From positions 30,804,559-30,868,558 of the forward strand of contig NC_079476.1 in assembly GCF_026230105.1 (NCBI RefSeq): a stretch of 64,000 nt of DNA, read 5' to 3'. Positions 25,400 through 37,929 of this stretch are shown one piece after another (the first letter of the stretch is position 1; every line of letters begins with the position of its first letter). Under the pieces are notes generated by a model. That model was not told the DNA's origin and did no database searches. It saw nothing but the letters and a program-made list of their open reading frames with translations. The stretch is from Diorhabda sublineata (lineage: Eukaryota; Arthropoda; Insecta; Coleoptera; Chrysomelidae). The position numbers and the translations under genes are program-made.

Positions 25400-28300
25400 A
25401 GATGCCCTATAGATTATTTTACAGTTATTTCAACAAGAAAAAAAGAGAAAAAACTTAATTTAAATCGCTGTGTTATGGTACACAACACGTCTCCGAAAGT
25501 TTATTTGGAAATATTAATGCAAAAATGGGAGACATACGACATAGATCCATCTCAATTGTAACCAAGGATTTTTATCTATATGAAAATTTTATTTTTATTT
25601 TATATTTCATTTTTATTTGACAATATATTTTCATGATTCGAAAAGCTACATCTACCTAGGTATCTGGCGCATATTCAAAGTGACTCAAATATGGAAATTC
25701 TATACCTATATCAATTTCACAGATTGCATTGAGCTGTCTCGAGGATTTTGAAACTGCTAAAACTGTTTTTTATTTACTAAATTTCCAATTTACAAATTAC
25801 CTAAAATTTTGGAAATATTCTTCTAAAGTCTCTAATAATTTGAAAAAAATTCTTTTTTTATTACAAACCTATAATCTATTTTGATAAAGATTAGTTGATT
25901 TGCCAATGGCGCCTTTGTAACTATATTTTGTGCCTTTGCAATAGCAGTACTGTCGTCAGCTTTGAACAGCAATTTCTCGAACGTTTCGAAATGCTCAGTT
26001 CTACTGAGTTAAGCTGAAAAGGGATGCAAACTAGACTAGAATCACATTAGGACAACCACTTTTTATGAAACATTGAGAAATTCAGGTGACAATTTTATTT
26101 CGGTATAGATACCTTCAAATATGCAAATATATGCACGTTTCTTAGAAATATTCCAAAAATAGGTAAAATGCCCAAATATGCAAAATATTCATGCATTATA
26201 TATTCAGCATAGAATTTGCTCCTTATTTATTTTCATAATTATTCTATTAATGTAGATAAATGAAAAATAGGGCCTCTATGTATATTTAGAGATGCTACGA
26301 TACTATAGAGAAATAAGAACTGTCATTTTTTCGAGGGCATTCCAAAAGATTAGCTTTCAAGTTTAAAGTTTTATTGTGTCTCAAATTATATTGCGTCACA
26401 TATTTCCTACCCACATTTTATGTATTCAAATAGAAATAGAAATAATTGAAAATTGTGAATATCCTATACGATATAAGTGTATATGCGACAGAATTTTTCT
26501 AACTGAATTGTAGTGACATTTCGAACAGTGTAGCTAAATCTAATCTTATAAAGTATATATGTGTTAGATGATTATTGAAGGCGTGTGTCAGAATGACGGA
26601 TCGATCTTGAACGGCGACAATACATTCTTATCTAATAATTGAATTCCCCGTTTGTCCGCCATTTTCTCAACAGGATACTATGTGGATATCCTATCCACAA
26701 AACCACGATTCATATTTTTTATACCGTGATCTTTCCAAACGAATATATATTTCTTTCTGTTATCTTTAGTGGCAGCATTTTGAATTATTATTCTGTTGAA
26801 TTTCGTGAACGAACGACGATTCTGATATATGAAAGACAAAAAAATGGAATTTTAGCAGTGTTTCACTATGATGTTAATATTTTACAAGCAATGAATCGAT
26901 TACTAATAACTTCCTCAATTTTAATAGCCTTTGGGTATTGAGCTATAAAACTACTACTTATGACGGTTATAATAGTTCATAATAATATGAGTGGAAATAA
27001 TATGTGAGAGTGATTTAAGGAAAAGCCATTTACTGTAATTTTATTTCAAATCTACTCATTCAATCCAATATTTTTTCAGCCATCAGAAAAAATGTCTCAC
27101 TCTGAGTTATCAATGTTTAAAAATAAGCTATTAGAAGAAAAAATATTGGAGACTGGTTGGATAGTTAACTAAATTGTGCAAGTTAAAGGGTAACACAATG
27201 GCCTTAGGCCTATGAATGAGCCATGACCAATCAAGATTCAGTTTACCAAACTTTTCTCTTCTCAATAATCTCTACTATGACTTGGCAGCCAAAACTGTTA
27301 TTGCTTTCTTGAGTGCACTTTTCTATTATTGTTTTCACTCTATTTCTGTTTTTAAAGAGGTATTGTTGCTTCAACGAACACCTGTAGACACCGAGATTAG
27401 CAGAAAGTGCAGCGTGCAGATTTTGCTACGTAGAGGATAAAACCTTTATCTACATTTTTTCGAAGTGTGAAAGACACCGGAACTCTAGATCATTATACCT
27501 GGGAGCGTATCGAATAGAAGATAAATATCTTTGCATCTGAAGCAATTTCATGTCTTGAACTTTCTGAAAGGAAAAGAATTAATAAATCAACTATAAACAC
27601 TGAGTATCCCAGTGAAACAGCAAGCATCAAGGACACAATTTATTCGGGTCACATTGTACATGAAGTTATTCAAATATTAGTTTGAATTTTAAATTGGAGC
27701 AATTTTGTTACCAGCATGAAGTAAATGCGACACTCACCTTGAAAATACCATAGTATACTCGTGCGGTTCAAATATATACTTCTTTAGCTATCTCACCGAT
27801 TTTGTTAAGCATTTCTGAATGAGTCACAGTACGTCTTCATGTTCTTATGTGGTCCAACCAACTAAAACTCGTTAATTGTGGCATGACGCGTTTTCAGTGT
27901 GCAGAAGAAAACCTACTTTTCCTCAATTACTAATTCAAAATTTACAACCCCTGTATTTGAGTTCAAAGAACGTCCAGACCAGTTATCTTCCTCAGCTAAT
28001 TCTTGTCAAATTTAAGTGAAATATTATATTTTAAGTTACCACAGCATCACCGTAGGTCTATTTTCACATTTAAGGTTCTAATTTTTCCTTGTTTGTCTTG
28101 ATACCTGGGAATCTGAGACATTCAGTTGAAATTTTTGCTACCAATACTCATTCACCTTATTTTTTTATGATACTGATCACAATTAGGATTATCTGAATTG
28201 CATATCATGATACCTCCTCACAAGAGCTACCGTGCGTTTATGTTATATACTTTTTTCTATTTACAATTTTTATCAACTTTTGATGACATTACCACTAGTT

Positions 28301-28445
28301 CAGCTAGTACTTGAGTTTTGGCATAATTTTTCACTTTTTAGTGCACATTTACTTTTTAGATCACCTTCTGTATTAGCTATAAAATCATTCAAATTTGAGA
28401 ATATACATTAAGATTTATAACCTTGATGTTAGAAGCTTTGATAAG
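25400..28445. other. No recognisable gene
   Basis: AT-rich. A 100-codon frame at 26639-26941 and a 74-codon frame at 27216-27440 have no recognisable domains. Their codon content looks like chance open sequence. Confidence 0.5.
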
Positions 28446-28449
28446 TTTG

Positions 28450-29200
28450 CTGAGAAAAGAAAGAGAATGGAGAATTTCGTTTCTTTTCTTAGAATTTATC
28501 CCTAGTTCATTCATCTTTCTGCTCAATTCCTCGCTCCTATGTTCCTGTAATTTTCGAAGAAACAGACCTGCTCCTCTAGCTTTCCTTACTGCTTAGTTCC
28601 GTAATCGGTCCTAACAGCTGTCCTGTAGCGTTCTGAATTTCACCCAGTCGGGTTTTCTTGCGGTTAGGCACTGCTATGTCTCTCAACACAGCGATATCTA
28701 TAACCTCAGGCCTTCTTCTTTGCGGTGGGTAGTGTGTTGGACTTACCGGTCCTATATCTGTTTCTTTCTTTGCTGTACCAAGGGACTTAGCATTTAGGTC
28801 TCCTATGACTATGCTTTTTCTATCTGGGAGTACCACGTATAAGTTTTCGTGTGTAGTTGTGTCAGGCTGTACGTATGCCGATTTTATTATAATATAGCCA
28901 TTTGTAGTTTTTATGACTACTATTGTCACCTTCATGCTAAGTAGTTCGTCCCTTGTGTTTATTCAATGTTGGAACAGCTTTTTTTTTCTCTAAGATCGCA
29001 GTGCCGCTGGAGCGTTCGTTTATATCGTCGTGTCTATAAACGTTGTAGTCGGGCTAGGAGAATCTGTATGTGTCTCCTAGTAGTCTCGTTTCTTGAAGCG
29101 CAAAGATATCGAAATGTTCCTCTAAGATCACTTTCATGGAAATTAGAGACCTATGCCGTCACGCTGCTTATAACCATGTTAAATACTCCTACGCCATTTG
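28450..29200 (-). pseudogene. Non-LTR retrotransposon endonuclease relic (jockey-like clade)
   Basis: Minus strand. 29200-28966, in a broken frame, carries 'FDIFALQETRLLGDTYRFS', the N-terminal part of an exonuclease-endonuclease-phosphatase (EEP) domain with its conserved Glu. 28935-28576 is open and carries 'GYIIIKSAYVQPDTTTHENL', 'IVIGDLNAKSLGT' (the catalytic GDLNAK box), 'VSPTHYPPQRRRPEVIDIAV' and 'AVPNRKKTRLGEIQN'. The final SDH catalytic box is lost: 'QLLGPITEL' stands where it should be. Traces of the linker towards the reverse transcriptase continue to about 28450 ('KLQEHRSEELSRKMNEL'). No RT domain follows. The element nicks target DNA for target-primed reverse transcription in its active form. 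Confidence 0.75.
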
Positions 29201-29780
29201 TAATTGAAATCTAGAAACTCACTTCATACTTACACGTATCAAGTGAGTGAATTGTAAAAACTCATTATAATAGATTATGTCAAGTAGGTTGAATATTATT
29301 TGTAGGATTTCATAAAGAAAGACAAAGAGAGTGGGTGGACTGAAGGGTTTTAATTTAAAGAAATAAGTATTTATCTAACAATCTTGTTAATTGGCATCTT
29401 TATTTACCAAGTTCTGAGTGACTCATTCAATTATATCGTCAGGGTAAATGAAATGATACAGCACGGTGTTTTTATTTTTTTTTCTATTTTTGTTACAAGG
29501 TCTTTTTATTTATACGACGATCAAATAGATTGGATTTTTATAAAACAGGTCAAAGGGTTCATCAATGACAAAGTATATTTAAGGAAAAATAAATAAAAGT
29601 TCAGTGGGAAAATATTTTGTTAAAATAATTTTAGTGTAAATTTTGGAAGTAATATAGTAGTAAAAAACAAACACAATAGTTATTTATACAATAAGTGAGT
29701 GAAAAAATACCTTTTTTCACGAATAGAACGGTAATTCCAGTGAATAAAAGTTACTTTACTCATGAGTTTCATTCAAAAAT

Positions 29781-30740
29781 TTACAATTGATACTTGGCAA
29801 CATTTAACGAGTTGAAAGAAATAACATCGTCTATAGTTGTATTAGTACTTATTGGATTGTTGGCAGGATCGTGAACATTTACAATGTTGCTTGAAGTCGA
29901 ACTAGTTGTTCCCGTTAAAATTTTCTCTGTGGAATCTCTTTTGTTTGTTATTGCGTCGTCTACGTAAATCCTCCGCAACTCCATTAATATAGACGCCGAA
30001 GAGCGGCGAAATGTATGCCCAGTCTTCACTGGGATTACCTAAATTCAAATAGGTTACGATAAGCGAGGGAATCTTTGAAAAGGTATTGATATCTACAACA
30101 TGGGTTTTGCGTTTTTCATTTCTATACTGCAAAAAGAAATGATCTGTTTTGACATTTGTAGGTCGTTGATTTTTATATTTTTTAAAAATATTTACCAAGT
30201 TTAATCTATTGTCAGATATTTCACCAATAACAGTAAATCGACGTTGGACATGAGTTTTTGTATCAGAGATAATAAAAACATTTCCGGTATTATTAATATC
30301 GTTACACTTCCATTAAAATTTTCTACTTCTACCATATGCATGAGATAATGATCGTCCGGAGCTTGCAGCAGAAACTTATTTATTTCTTCACGGGCAAATG
30401 TTTTAGATTTTTTGGGCCCATTGCCAACTGATTTATTTTCCAAATATGCAATGGGTTTGGAGTATTTACTGATGTCTACGTCGTTATTTACCATTAGGGT
30501 GCCTTTCAGCTTTGAAGTCGAACAAAATGTTGAAGACTTCCGCATTTTGGATTTAGTTCCAAAGTTAGCTAGTAACACTCTTTCTGTGAAGCTGTTTATG
30601 CCTTCTTTAGTACGCCGCCCATTATATTCTTTTAAATACTGTTCCTTGGATTTTTCAGCGAGAAGATTCATAGTCGATGCAGTTAACCGATTCAACATCT
30701 TCTGGTGTGCAGATTGAACTTTCTCCGCTATTTCTCTCAT
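29781..30740 (-). pseudogene. Crypton-like tyrosine recombinase relic (copy 3, most complete)
   Basis: Minus strand, in three overlapping frames. 30740-30201 carries the N-terminal part ('LLAEKSKEQYLKEYNGRR', 'NSFTERVLLANF', 'KKSKTFAREEINKFLLQAP', 'DDHYLM'). 30198-29902 carries 'QRPTNVKTDHFFLQYRN' and 'INTFSKIPSLIVTYLNL'. 30029-29781 carries the catalytic C-terminus 'TGHTFRRSSASIL', with H-x-x-R, and 'IYVDDAITNKRDSTEKIL', where the Tyr is the expected nucleophile position. The segment that should hold the first catalytic Arg (present in copy 1 as CRRDEL) is deleted between 'YLM' and 'NGSVTILII'. The stretch between the H-x-x-R box and the Tyr is also shortened. With these deletions and two frameshifts it cannot be active. 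Confidence 0.7.
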
Positions 30741-30744
30741 TCAC

Positions 30745-31384
30745 TAATAATAATACTACACTCTTTTCAATTAGACAAAAATTGGATTTTCTTGAATGAA
30801 TATTCAAATATTCAAAAAATAAAGTGTGACAGTTAATTTGAGAATCCAATTGAAATTAGGAAGAAAGCGTTCACAGCCCACTATTTTGATAAAACAATTT
30901 CATAATGGCGTTAAAAAATGACACGTTACGGCATTTTTTTTTAATACAAAAGCGTGAAAAAATGATCCAATACGGTAATTTTTTTCAAGCTTTTTGACCG
31001 ATTTAGAAATTATATTCTTTATGAACACAAATGAATGAAAAAAACGCAAATTTTATAACGGACGTAGAAAAACATATTTTTATACATGGACTTTGTTTGA
31101 ATTGAATTTTAGGATTTCTACAAAATATTGACTGCTCTGGAATGCACTCAACCACTGACGTATAAAAAGTTTTTTCCCCAAAAAATGAAATCTCCTGATC
31201 AGATTCAAGATATTTCTGATAATTCAAAGGCAATTCCTGCAATGATATTGGTGATAATATAGTTCTTATTTCTAATTTAGACTCAAAGTCGAATAAGTTA
31301 CATAAATAAGTTTCTTCATCTCTAAAATTTTCAATTTTACGAATCATTAGGAATACGAAAATACAGCTGTACCCGATGTCTAGT
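30745..31384. other. Unrecognised 114-codon open frame (31003-31347, -)
   Basis: The frame includes 'ENFRDEETYLCNLFDFESKL' and 'LQELPLNYQKYLESDQEISF', followed by an AT-driven hydrophobic end. The first 75 residues have a balanced, protein-like composition, but I recognise no family. It lies next to the third tyrosine-recombinase relic and could be part of that element, a decayed host exon, or chance. Confidence 0.3.
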
Positions 31385-31460
31385 TTCTCAAGGTGAGCTG
31401 CTGTTCCAGAAACTATTCATCGTACGTTGCAAGAGAAAAAAATGTACAACAAAGTTGCAT
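31385..31460 (+). pseudogene. Tc1-type helix-turn-helix fragment
   Basis: Reads 'VSAAVPETIHRTLQEKKMYN' followed by 'KVA', which resembles the second HTH of Tc1-like transposases (T-I-x-R-x-L-x-x-x-x-x-Y). It is only about 25 codons long with no recognisable continuation. Confidence 0.35.
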
Positions 31461-31689
31461 GTTTCTATTTTGTAAAATAACTAGTAGTGTTGAGCCGACT
31501 CAATAAAATATTAGAAGGACCGTCAAGTATTGTCGTTTCTACGTATCAACCATATTCAATAGTTACTGGCATTCATTCACTTCTAAATGATTTAATATGC
31601 AATTTAAGTAATTTTAATATTTGTTTTTCCCACCGACAAGAAAGAACTACAACAAAAGACTACATGCTAAGAGCGAAAGTGATAGCGGA

Positions 31690-31895
31690 TCCACATTAGA
31701 CAAACCCTTAACTAACCTCAATCGAGTATCCAAGAACATTGCAACATATTAGGCAGGTGTTTGGGTCTTCCATAATCTATTCGAGGAGAATAAACCGCTC
31801 CATTACATGCAACGTATTGCTTCAATTGCTCCATACAGAATCATTTTTGATCGCTTGATTACTGAGTGGAAAATTGGACCTAAATGATAATCCAA
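31690..31895 (+). pseudogene. Possible Tc1/mariner-type HTH fragment
   Basis: Reads 'VSKNIATY', a stop, 'AGVWVFHNLFEENKPLHYMQ' and 'RIASIAP'. The 'HYMQRI' stretch after a helix-turn-helix resembles the DUF4817-type transposases seen at 12255 and 49330. The frame ends in stops near 31890. Weak; short similarity of this kind can be chance. Confidence 0.3.
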
Positions 31896-31899
31896 AGCG

Positions 31900-34800
31900 T
31901 AAATGTAGTGGCTAAATGCCAAAGAGACGTTTCTTTGCGTTTGGGAGTATAAGCGAATTTTTTTATTTTGTGTGAAATGTACAAACAGTTAAGTTAGATC
32001 TTTAATATGAAACGGTGCATCTAGTGAACCAATCATTGAATGAAAGGTATCTGGCAACTGTAAACAGAAAATGCGTTATTCTGGAACACGCTATATAAGA
32101 TGAACTTTGAAAAGATTAATAAACCACCGTATTGCTATCTCGATATTTTACTCAGAAATGAATTGACTTTTTTCACATTATTGATTAAAAATAAGAACTT
32201 TTTAATTTAAAGATATTACTGACCTGTCCACCTTTGTAATTATATCTTCTGTACTACTCTATGGATTTTTATAAAATTGAGTATAATTTGGGAGAGAATT
32301 AATACCCAATAAAAGTATGACATCATTGATTTATTCCAGTTTTTACTAGAGATCGCTAGATGATGTTGTTATTCCTCAACATTTTTTGGAAAGTTTTAGG
32401 TGAGATAATGAAAAAACCGCCACTGAATATCTATTTTGTGATCGAAGAGAATAAGTATATCCCGAGCTTTATTCCTAAATAAATTGAAAAACCGGTAGGC
32501 TCTCTAATATTATAGATTGTTGTATATGTACTATACCTTAACGTATATATAGACCCTTTGTTGAACGTGAGCATCAATTTTCCCTAAGTGAAAGCAGTGA
32601 AAATAAGGTGAATCTTCATAAAACGTGATCATAATATTAAATAATATAGGATAATTTACTCTACTATACTTTCCGAAAGACTATCGTTGATATTTGGTTA
32701 GATAAGGTGGGTAATATCTGAATTTATAAGTAAGATATCTTTTCGGTTGTGAACCAAAGCAGAGCAGATAATTTTATTCAGGTTGAATTTAAAAAGCTTT
32801 AAATACGTATGCGGAATGATTGTTTTTTGACACACAGAAATATCCGGGTTGTGATAGAAGTTAGAAGCCACAAACAAAATTTAATAGAAATCTACAATAG
32901 TGGTTGAACATTCTATTCATTTTATTTTAATGAGGTATCAACATTAATGTTAAAGAATGTATTAAATTAAATTTTATTAGCATTGTTGGAACAAGAGATG
33001 TACAGAGTGTTCCGGGACTTGATGCAATAAATTCGTGAGGGAGTACATAACGTGAAAATAATGTTGTGTTCTGAAATAGATATTCTCATATGACCCCTAC
33101 TTTCTGAGTTATAAGCCTTTAAAGTTTTGAAATCAGAACTTATATTTAAGTATATTTTCTAAATTATACATACTAACATTATAAATGTTTAATGGATAGG
33201 TACGTATTTCATTGTAGTGTTTTTTATCTTTTGAAAATACTTTCTTGGAGAATTAATGAAAAAATAAATATACATATGTACTTACTACATACAATCGAAG
33301 ACCATATTACTGGCATAAGGGAAAACTTGAAATAAAATTATATTAGTTGTCATCTAACAGGCTACTGTCAGATAAGCTACTACATGCTGGAAGTTTCAAT
33401 ATGGTAGAATCTACCTCGTAAAACCTTTTGATTCCAGTTTAAGCTACAATTCTTATTTTCGTCTCTTGCTATGGGTCCGATTTGGTTCAAAATTAGCATA
33501 CATGGCTTTTTTGGCGGCGGATTGATGTTATTAGAGTTTGGTTGAAAACAAATGAATATTTTGAGGGGTCGCAGTGCAAAAAAAGTGGTTTTTGACCTTT
33601 GCTCACCTCTGCAGGTCAAACGAAAAGCGACTGAAAAATGAAATTTCACATGTAGGTTCAATTAGTTGCGAGATGATTTCCTGTCTAAGGTCGAAACTTT
33701 CCACCTCCACCCTCTCCATTTTATGGTCATTTTTGTTATATTTTCTTATTTGTTTGGCCAGAAAAAGTTTAACTAGAGGCTTCGAACTTCGCATGCAAGT
33801 GGGGGTGATGTTGAAGAATTGTCTTTCTCAAGTTCAAAGTTTTCTTCTTCAGTTCTTCTAGCACAAAACGCCCGAAATCATTTTGATCGTTGTTATTGTT
33901 GAACTGGACCGCCTCCTATTTAATGAATAATACGAGTATGATCGTTGCTAGGGTGATTTTTTTCACTTCCCATTTTCGAAATTTCTTGTCATTATGACAA
34001 TTTTTTCTTTGTTGTCAATTGGAATTGAACAAGAGGGTTCGAGACCACCGGGTCTATTGAAATTATGAATTTTCATTCGAGAGAGAGAGAGAGAGTTAAC
34101 TTGTGAAATGAAAAGTTATTGAGGAATAGCAAATTTTCCATATAAAGAAATAAGATTGAGAATTGATATCATTTCCAAGAAATTCATTTTATGGAAAGAT
34201 TTGTTTGTGTATTAGTTAAATTCTTCATTTGACGAAAAATTCGACTTTCGTGATGGAGATCTGCTGCTCACGGCTTTTTTTATGAGTTGTAGGCTAACCA
34301 ACTAAATTTTACTACATTTAAAATTTTTCCTTATGTAAGTAACAAGATGTTCGAAGTATACAGTTCAGTTAGAAATGTTCGATTGTGTTTCAATACTTCC
34401 TGTAAGTATTTTCATTGAATAATTACAATTTATGATAATTTACTTCAGAATATCGAAAGGTTTCTTTGGCATGTGCACCGATCTAGAAATCTAAATATCT
34501 TCTAAACCAAAATAATATCAAGTTGACCAAAGAGTACTTTTTCGTTAAAAAAACGATTGGTAAAGATTAATTTTTGCGATCTTTAGATTGTACTGTAAAA
34601 GTTACGGATTGTTTACTACTGGGCGTGAGCCGCCCCTTGCCTTCAGATAATAGTGTAGATTTATTTATTCTGTCAAACATACAACATGGATATACGTAAT
34701 CATCCATTAAAAATTCGTAATGTTCGAATATATATTTCAGAAAATATACGTAAATATATATTCTGATTTCGCAGCTTCAAAGGCCTACAACTTATTTATA

Positions 34801-36000
34801 ATTTTTTTGTGTCACTGCATTATATTTACGTCATCTACTCACTCTCGAATTTTGTGCAGCAAGTCCTGGAGCAGCCTATATATTTGATAAAAACATGAAA
34901 ATTGAGAACATACAGAAAACGAATATTTAGATGATATCCTGTCAGAATAGAAAACACATCTTACAACATCTAGCCTTAAAAATCAGTTAATCTGATAAAG
35001 TTTTTCCTTTTACTAAAGGATTTGAAGACTTTAATTTAGAAAGTTGCTGAGGCTGAATGAAGTTTTGTGCATAAAGGTTTGCTTGAATGTGTTTCGAAAT
35101 AAAATGACGAACGATGTTTCATAAGAGAATTTCAGTCAAATGGCTATTATTCAATCACCACTTTGTTCCTTTATCTATATACAAAATCAACAGATAATTT
35201 ATCATACCTTTGTTCTTAGTTAATAGTGTTACATGTTAGCTTAGCTCATGATCATTTTTTGAATCTATGCTTTCTCAAGTAAATGGTTATTAAAAAAGTA
35301 GCAGTAGCAATTATTACAGAAAATTAGAAAATGATAAAATATTTTATACTCTTTGGGTGCAAAATTACACTCATAATCCCGGTTTTTAGTGATTATAGTT
35401 GGTCTTCTATTACCTTTATTTTCACAGAATGGAATTCTACTCGTAAAAATGTTTTATTTACTTTCAGAGTAACGTATATGGGTATTTATGATGTACGATT
35501 TTTTTGCATGTTAAGATAAATCATCGTTTTTACGCTGGCGCTGGTTCTGTCTAGTTGAATACGCTAAAGGTGTATTTTATATAGTTTTGCACCCTTTTTT
35601 TTAATACACAAGCAACTGTATAATGTACTAATATCGAGCATTTTCTTTTCAAATTATATTAAGATAAAAATTCAGTGGTACATACACTATTTTATCAACT
35701 CAGCTTTCCCACTAAATTTTACCAGTTATTTTAAAAAGTAGAGTCACAAATATACGTAAAATGATCTGCCAATTACAAATATGCAAATTTTATTGTACTA
35801 TCAATTACGTAAAACGATGACCAGTGTTATAATCAAATATATCAAAATAGTTTAGGGAATACGAGATTAATTTGTTATAACCTTTATAACCGGAAGTTAA
35901 ATGTTTTGTATTTAGACGCCATACTGCCTTTTTCATAACATGAAGTATGATAGTTGTGAGCAAGTCATAAAAAGTTGGTGTAGGTTTTTATCTTGTAACA
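31900..36000. other. No recognisable gene
   Basis: 33000-33130 begins 'acagagtgttccgggact' and looks like one end of a DNA transposon. 33380-33861 is less AT-rich and open on both strands (93 and 95 codons), with no family recognised; it may be an unclassified repeat. The rest is AT-rich, with a short GA run at 34078. Confidence 0.45.
34078..34095. repeat. Short GA microsatellite
   Basis: About nine GA units in a row. Confidence 0.8.
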
Positions 36001-36004
36001 AATA

Positions 36005-37139
36005 TACGAGGATCATCCCAGAAGTACCTGGCATGATCTAAAGATTGCGGTAGTTATTAAAAAATACCACTGTATTAGAAAATACACAATTTATATAGCA
36101 TATGTTTCAAGCTTGAAGACGCCACGTTGTTGAGTATTTGTTTGGCAGCCATCAATAGTAAACGTTTTCAGTGAATTTGTAAAAGCTGAACCAGATTATC
36201 TTCTGAGTGATATTGCTCTTTCTTAATCAACAGTAAATATTGGTTAGCAGAGATTAAACGAGGCTGTACTAGATGATTGTCGAGCTAATAGACATAATAG
36301 GCATTTCAAAAGCTGCAGTAAATCGCATATTAACTGAAAATTTGAACAGGAGAAAGTAGTGCGCATGATGGTTGCAACGTTTGTTCACAATGGAATAAAA
36401 ATAGCGTCGTGTTTGGCAATGTTTCACAGAAATAAAGCCGAATTTTAGCGCCGTTTCATAACTATGGATAAAATGTGGGTTCATCACTTCACACCCGAAA
36501 CAAAAGAACAATCACAACAATGAATTGAAAAAGGAGAACCGGCTCCAAAAAAGGCAAAGACCGTTCATAGGGTCATGCCGTCAATTTTTTAGGGATGCGC
36601 TTTGCATAATTTTCATTGAATATTTTGAAGGAGAAAAAACTTTCAGTATTATGTGAACTTATTGCAACGTTTGAGCGAAGAAATCAAACAAAAAAGACCG
36701 CGTTTGGCTAAGAAAAAAGTGTTCGTTCATCAAAACAATATACCAACTCACACAATTGAAGTTTTAATTGCTACTTCATGCTCCCTATTTAGATTAATTT
36801 CTATTCAGATTAATTTCTGTTTCCAGACTTAAAAAATGGATATCAGCAGTTAATGGCTTGATGATTTTTATTATAAAAAGGGTATTGAACTTATTGAACA
36901 TCACTGGAAAAAGTACATGGAACTAGGTGATCGGTGGTCAAAGATTTTCCTACAAAGAAGATGTGATGTCAACAGTTGATAGCTTGACGATTTTTATTAT
37001 AAAAAAGGTAACGAACTTATTGAACATCACTGGGAAAAGTATATGGAACTAAAATGGGATTATGTTAAAAAAATATATATTATTCCAAAATTTTTGTGTT
37101 GTCTTTGTTGGACCAGGTACTTCTGGGACCATCCTCGTA
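36005..37139 (+). mobile_element. Mariner element with 28-bp inverted ends and a decayed transposase
   Basis: The left end 'atacgaggatcatcccagaa' continued by 'gtacctgg' is matched, with two differences, by the reverse complement of 37113-37140. A TA precedes the left end; the right flank is TG, a likely mutated duplication. The interior encodes a mariner transposase in broken frames: 'MDKMWVHHFTPETKEQSQQ' (first catalytic Asp replaced by Lys, about 36463), 'EKGEPAPKKAKTV', 'YYVNLLQRLSEEIKQKRPRL' continued by 'AKKKVFVHQNN' (second Asp replaced by Asn, about 36730), and repeated C-terminal 'FYYKKG..LIEHHW.KYMEL'. The third Asp block is lost. The same family lies inverted at 42390-43350. Confidence 0.85.
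36847..37060 (+). repeat. 126-bp tandem duplication in the mariner C-terminus
   Basis: 'cagttaatggcttgatgat' at 36847 recurs as 'cagttgatagcttgacgat' at 36973, and both are followed by 'ttttattataaaaa' and 'gaacttattgaacatcactgg'. The offset is 126 bases (42 codons). The duplicated part encodes the final helix region before the C-terminus; copies differ at about ten positions, so the event is old. Confidence 0.8.
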
Positions 37140-37269
37140 TGGTAGCAGGGTTGGTATCGGGGTGTACATCGTGATTTCTGTTAGTCAAATGAGGGTTGTA
37201 AGAGAGGTGAGAGATGGTTGCAGAAGGTGGAAACTAGTCCCATACTTACTACTCATTTTTATTTAACGT

Positions 37270-37925
37270 TTTATCAGGCGATACCATGAGACTGGCGATG
37301 TTTGAGAAAACCATACTGGTCAGCTAGGAGGTGAGCTATACCGTCCACATGATGCCGATGTCTGCTCTCAAAATATAAAAAAACTCGAGCTTAACCTCCT
37401 TTAAGCCCTTAAAATACCAGGGGCAATCACCGTGTATGATTATTATGGGCTGACGAACCTTTGATCTTCATCTTGAAGACGATCTGGAACGTTTTGCCGC
37501 TGTCCAGTTACCCAGTTACCATAGTTATAGTATGGGGCGAACATCTTCTTGAAGGAAGAACTGATCTCGAATTACTGGACAGCTATTTGAATGCCGCCAT
37601 TCATCGTGACACTATTCTACAGCCCAATGTATGTCCATATGCAGAACAGTTGGCCTGACTTCCAGTTTATGCATGAAAATGTTCGTCGATATACAACATA
37701 CCTGTTGAAAAATATTTGAAAAATGCACAAATCAATGTTTCACCATTGCCTGCGCAATATCCCGATCTCAATCTCATCAAACATTGTTGGGATTCGTCGG
37801 GACGAAAACTTATGATTCAACAAAAAGCGTTACACACGAGACTTTTTCATGATCGACAACCTCATTTTCAGTATACCCTATGCCAGGAAATATTACTTGC
37901 GAGAAGAGTCCATATAACATATTGA
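37270..37925 (+). pseudogene. Tc1-like transposase relic
   Basis: 37280-37320 has 'RYHETGDV' from the N-terminal HTH. 37461-37658 carries 'IVIVWGEHLLEGRTDLELLD', 'NAAIHRDTILQPNVCPYAEQ', the block after the first Asp. 37670-37715 in another frame has 'FMHENVR', the second Asp region with Glu in place of Asp. 37716-37925 has 'LPAQYPDLNLIKHCWDSSGR', the third catalytic block, and a short C-terminus. The frameshift at 37655 and the lost Asp show that it is inactive. It follows the mariner at 36005-37139 by 130 bases, but the families differ. Confidence 0.75.
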
Positions 37926-37929
37926 GATA

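Noticed and set aside
28966..29214. 82-codon plus-strand frame
   Set aside because: Antisense to the N-terminal part of the non-LTR endonuclease relic.
30412..30717. 101-codon plus-strand frame
   Set aside because: Antisense to the tyrosine-recombinase relic at 29781-30740.
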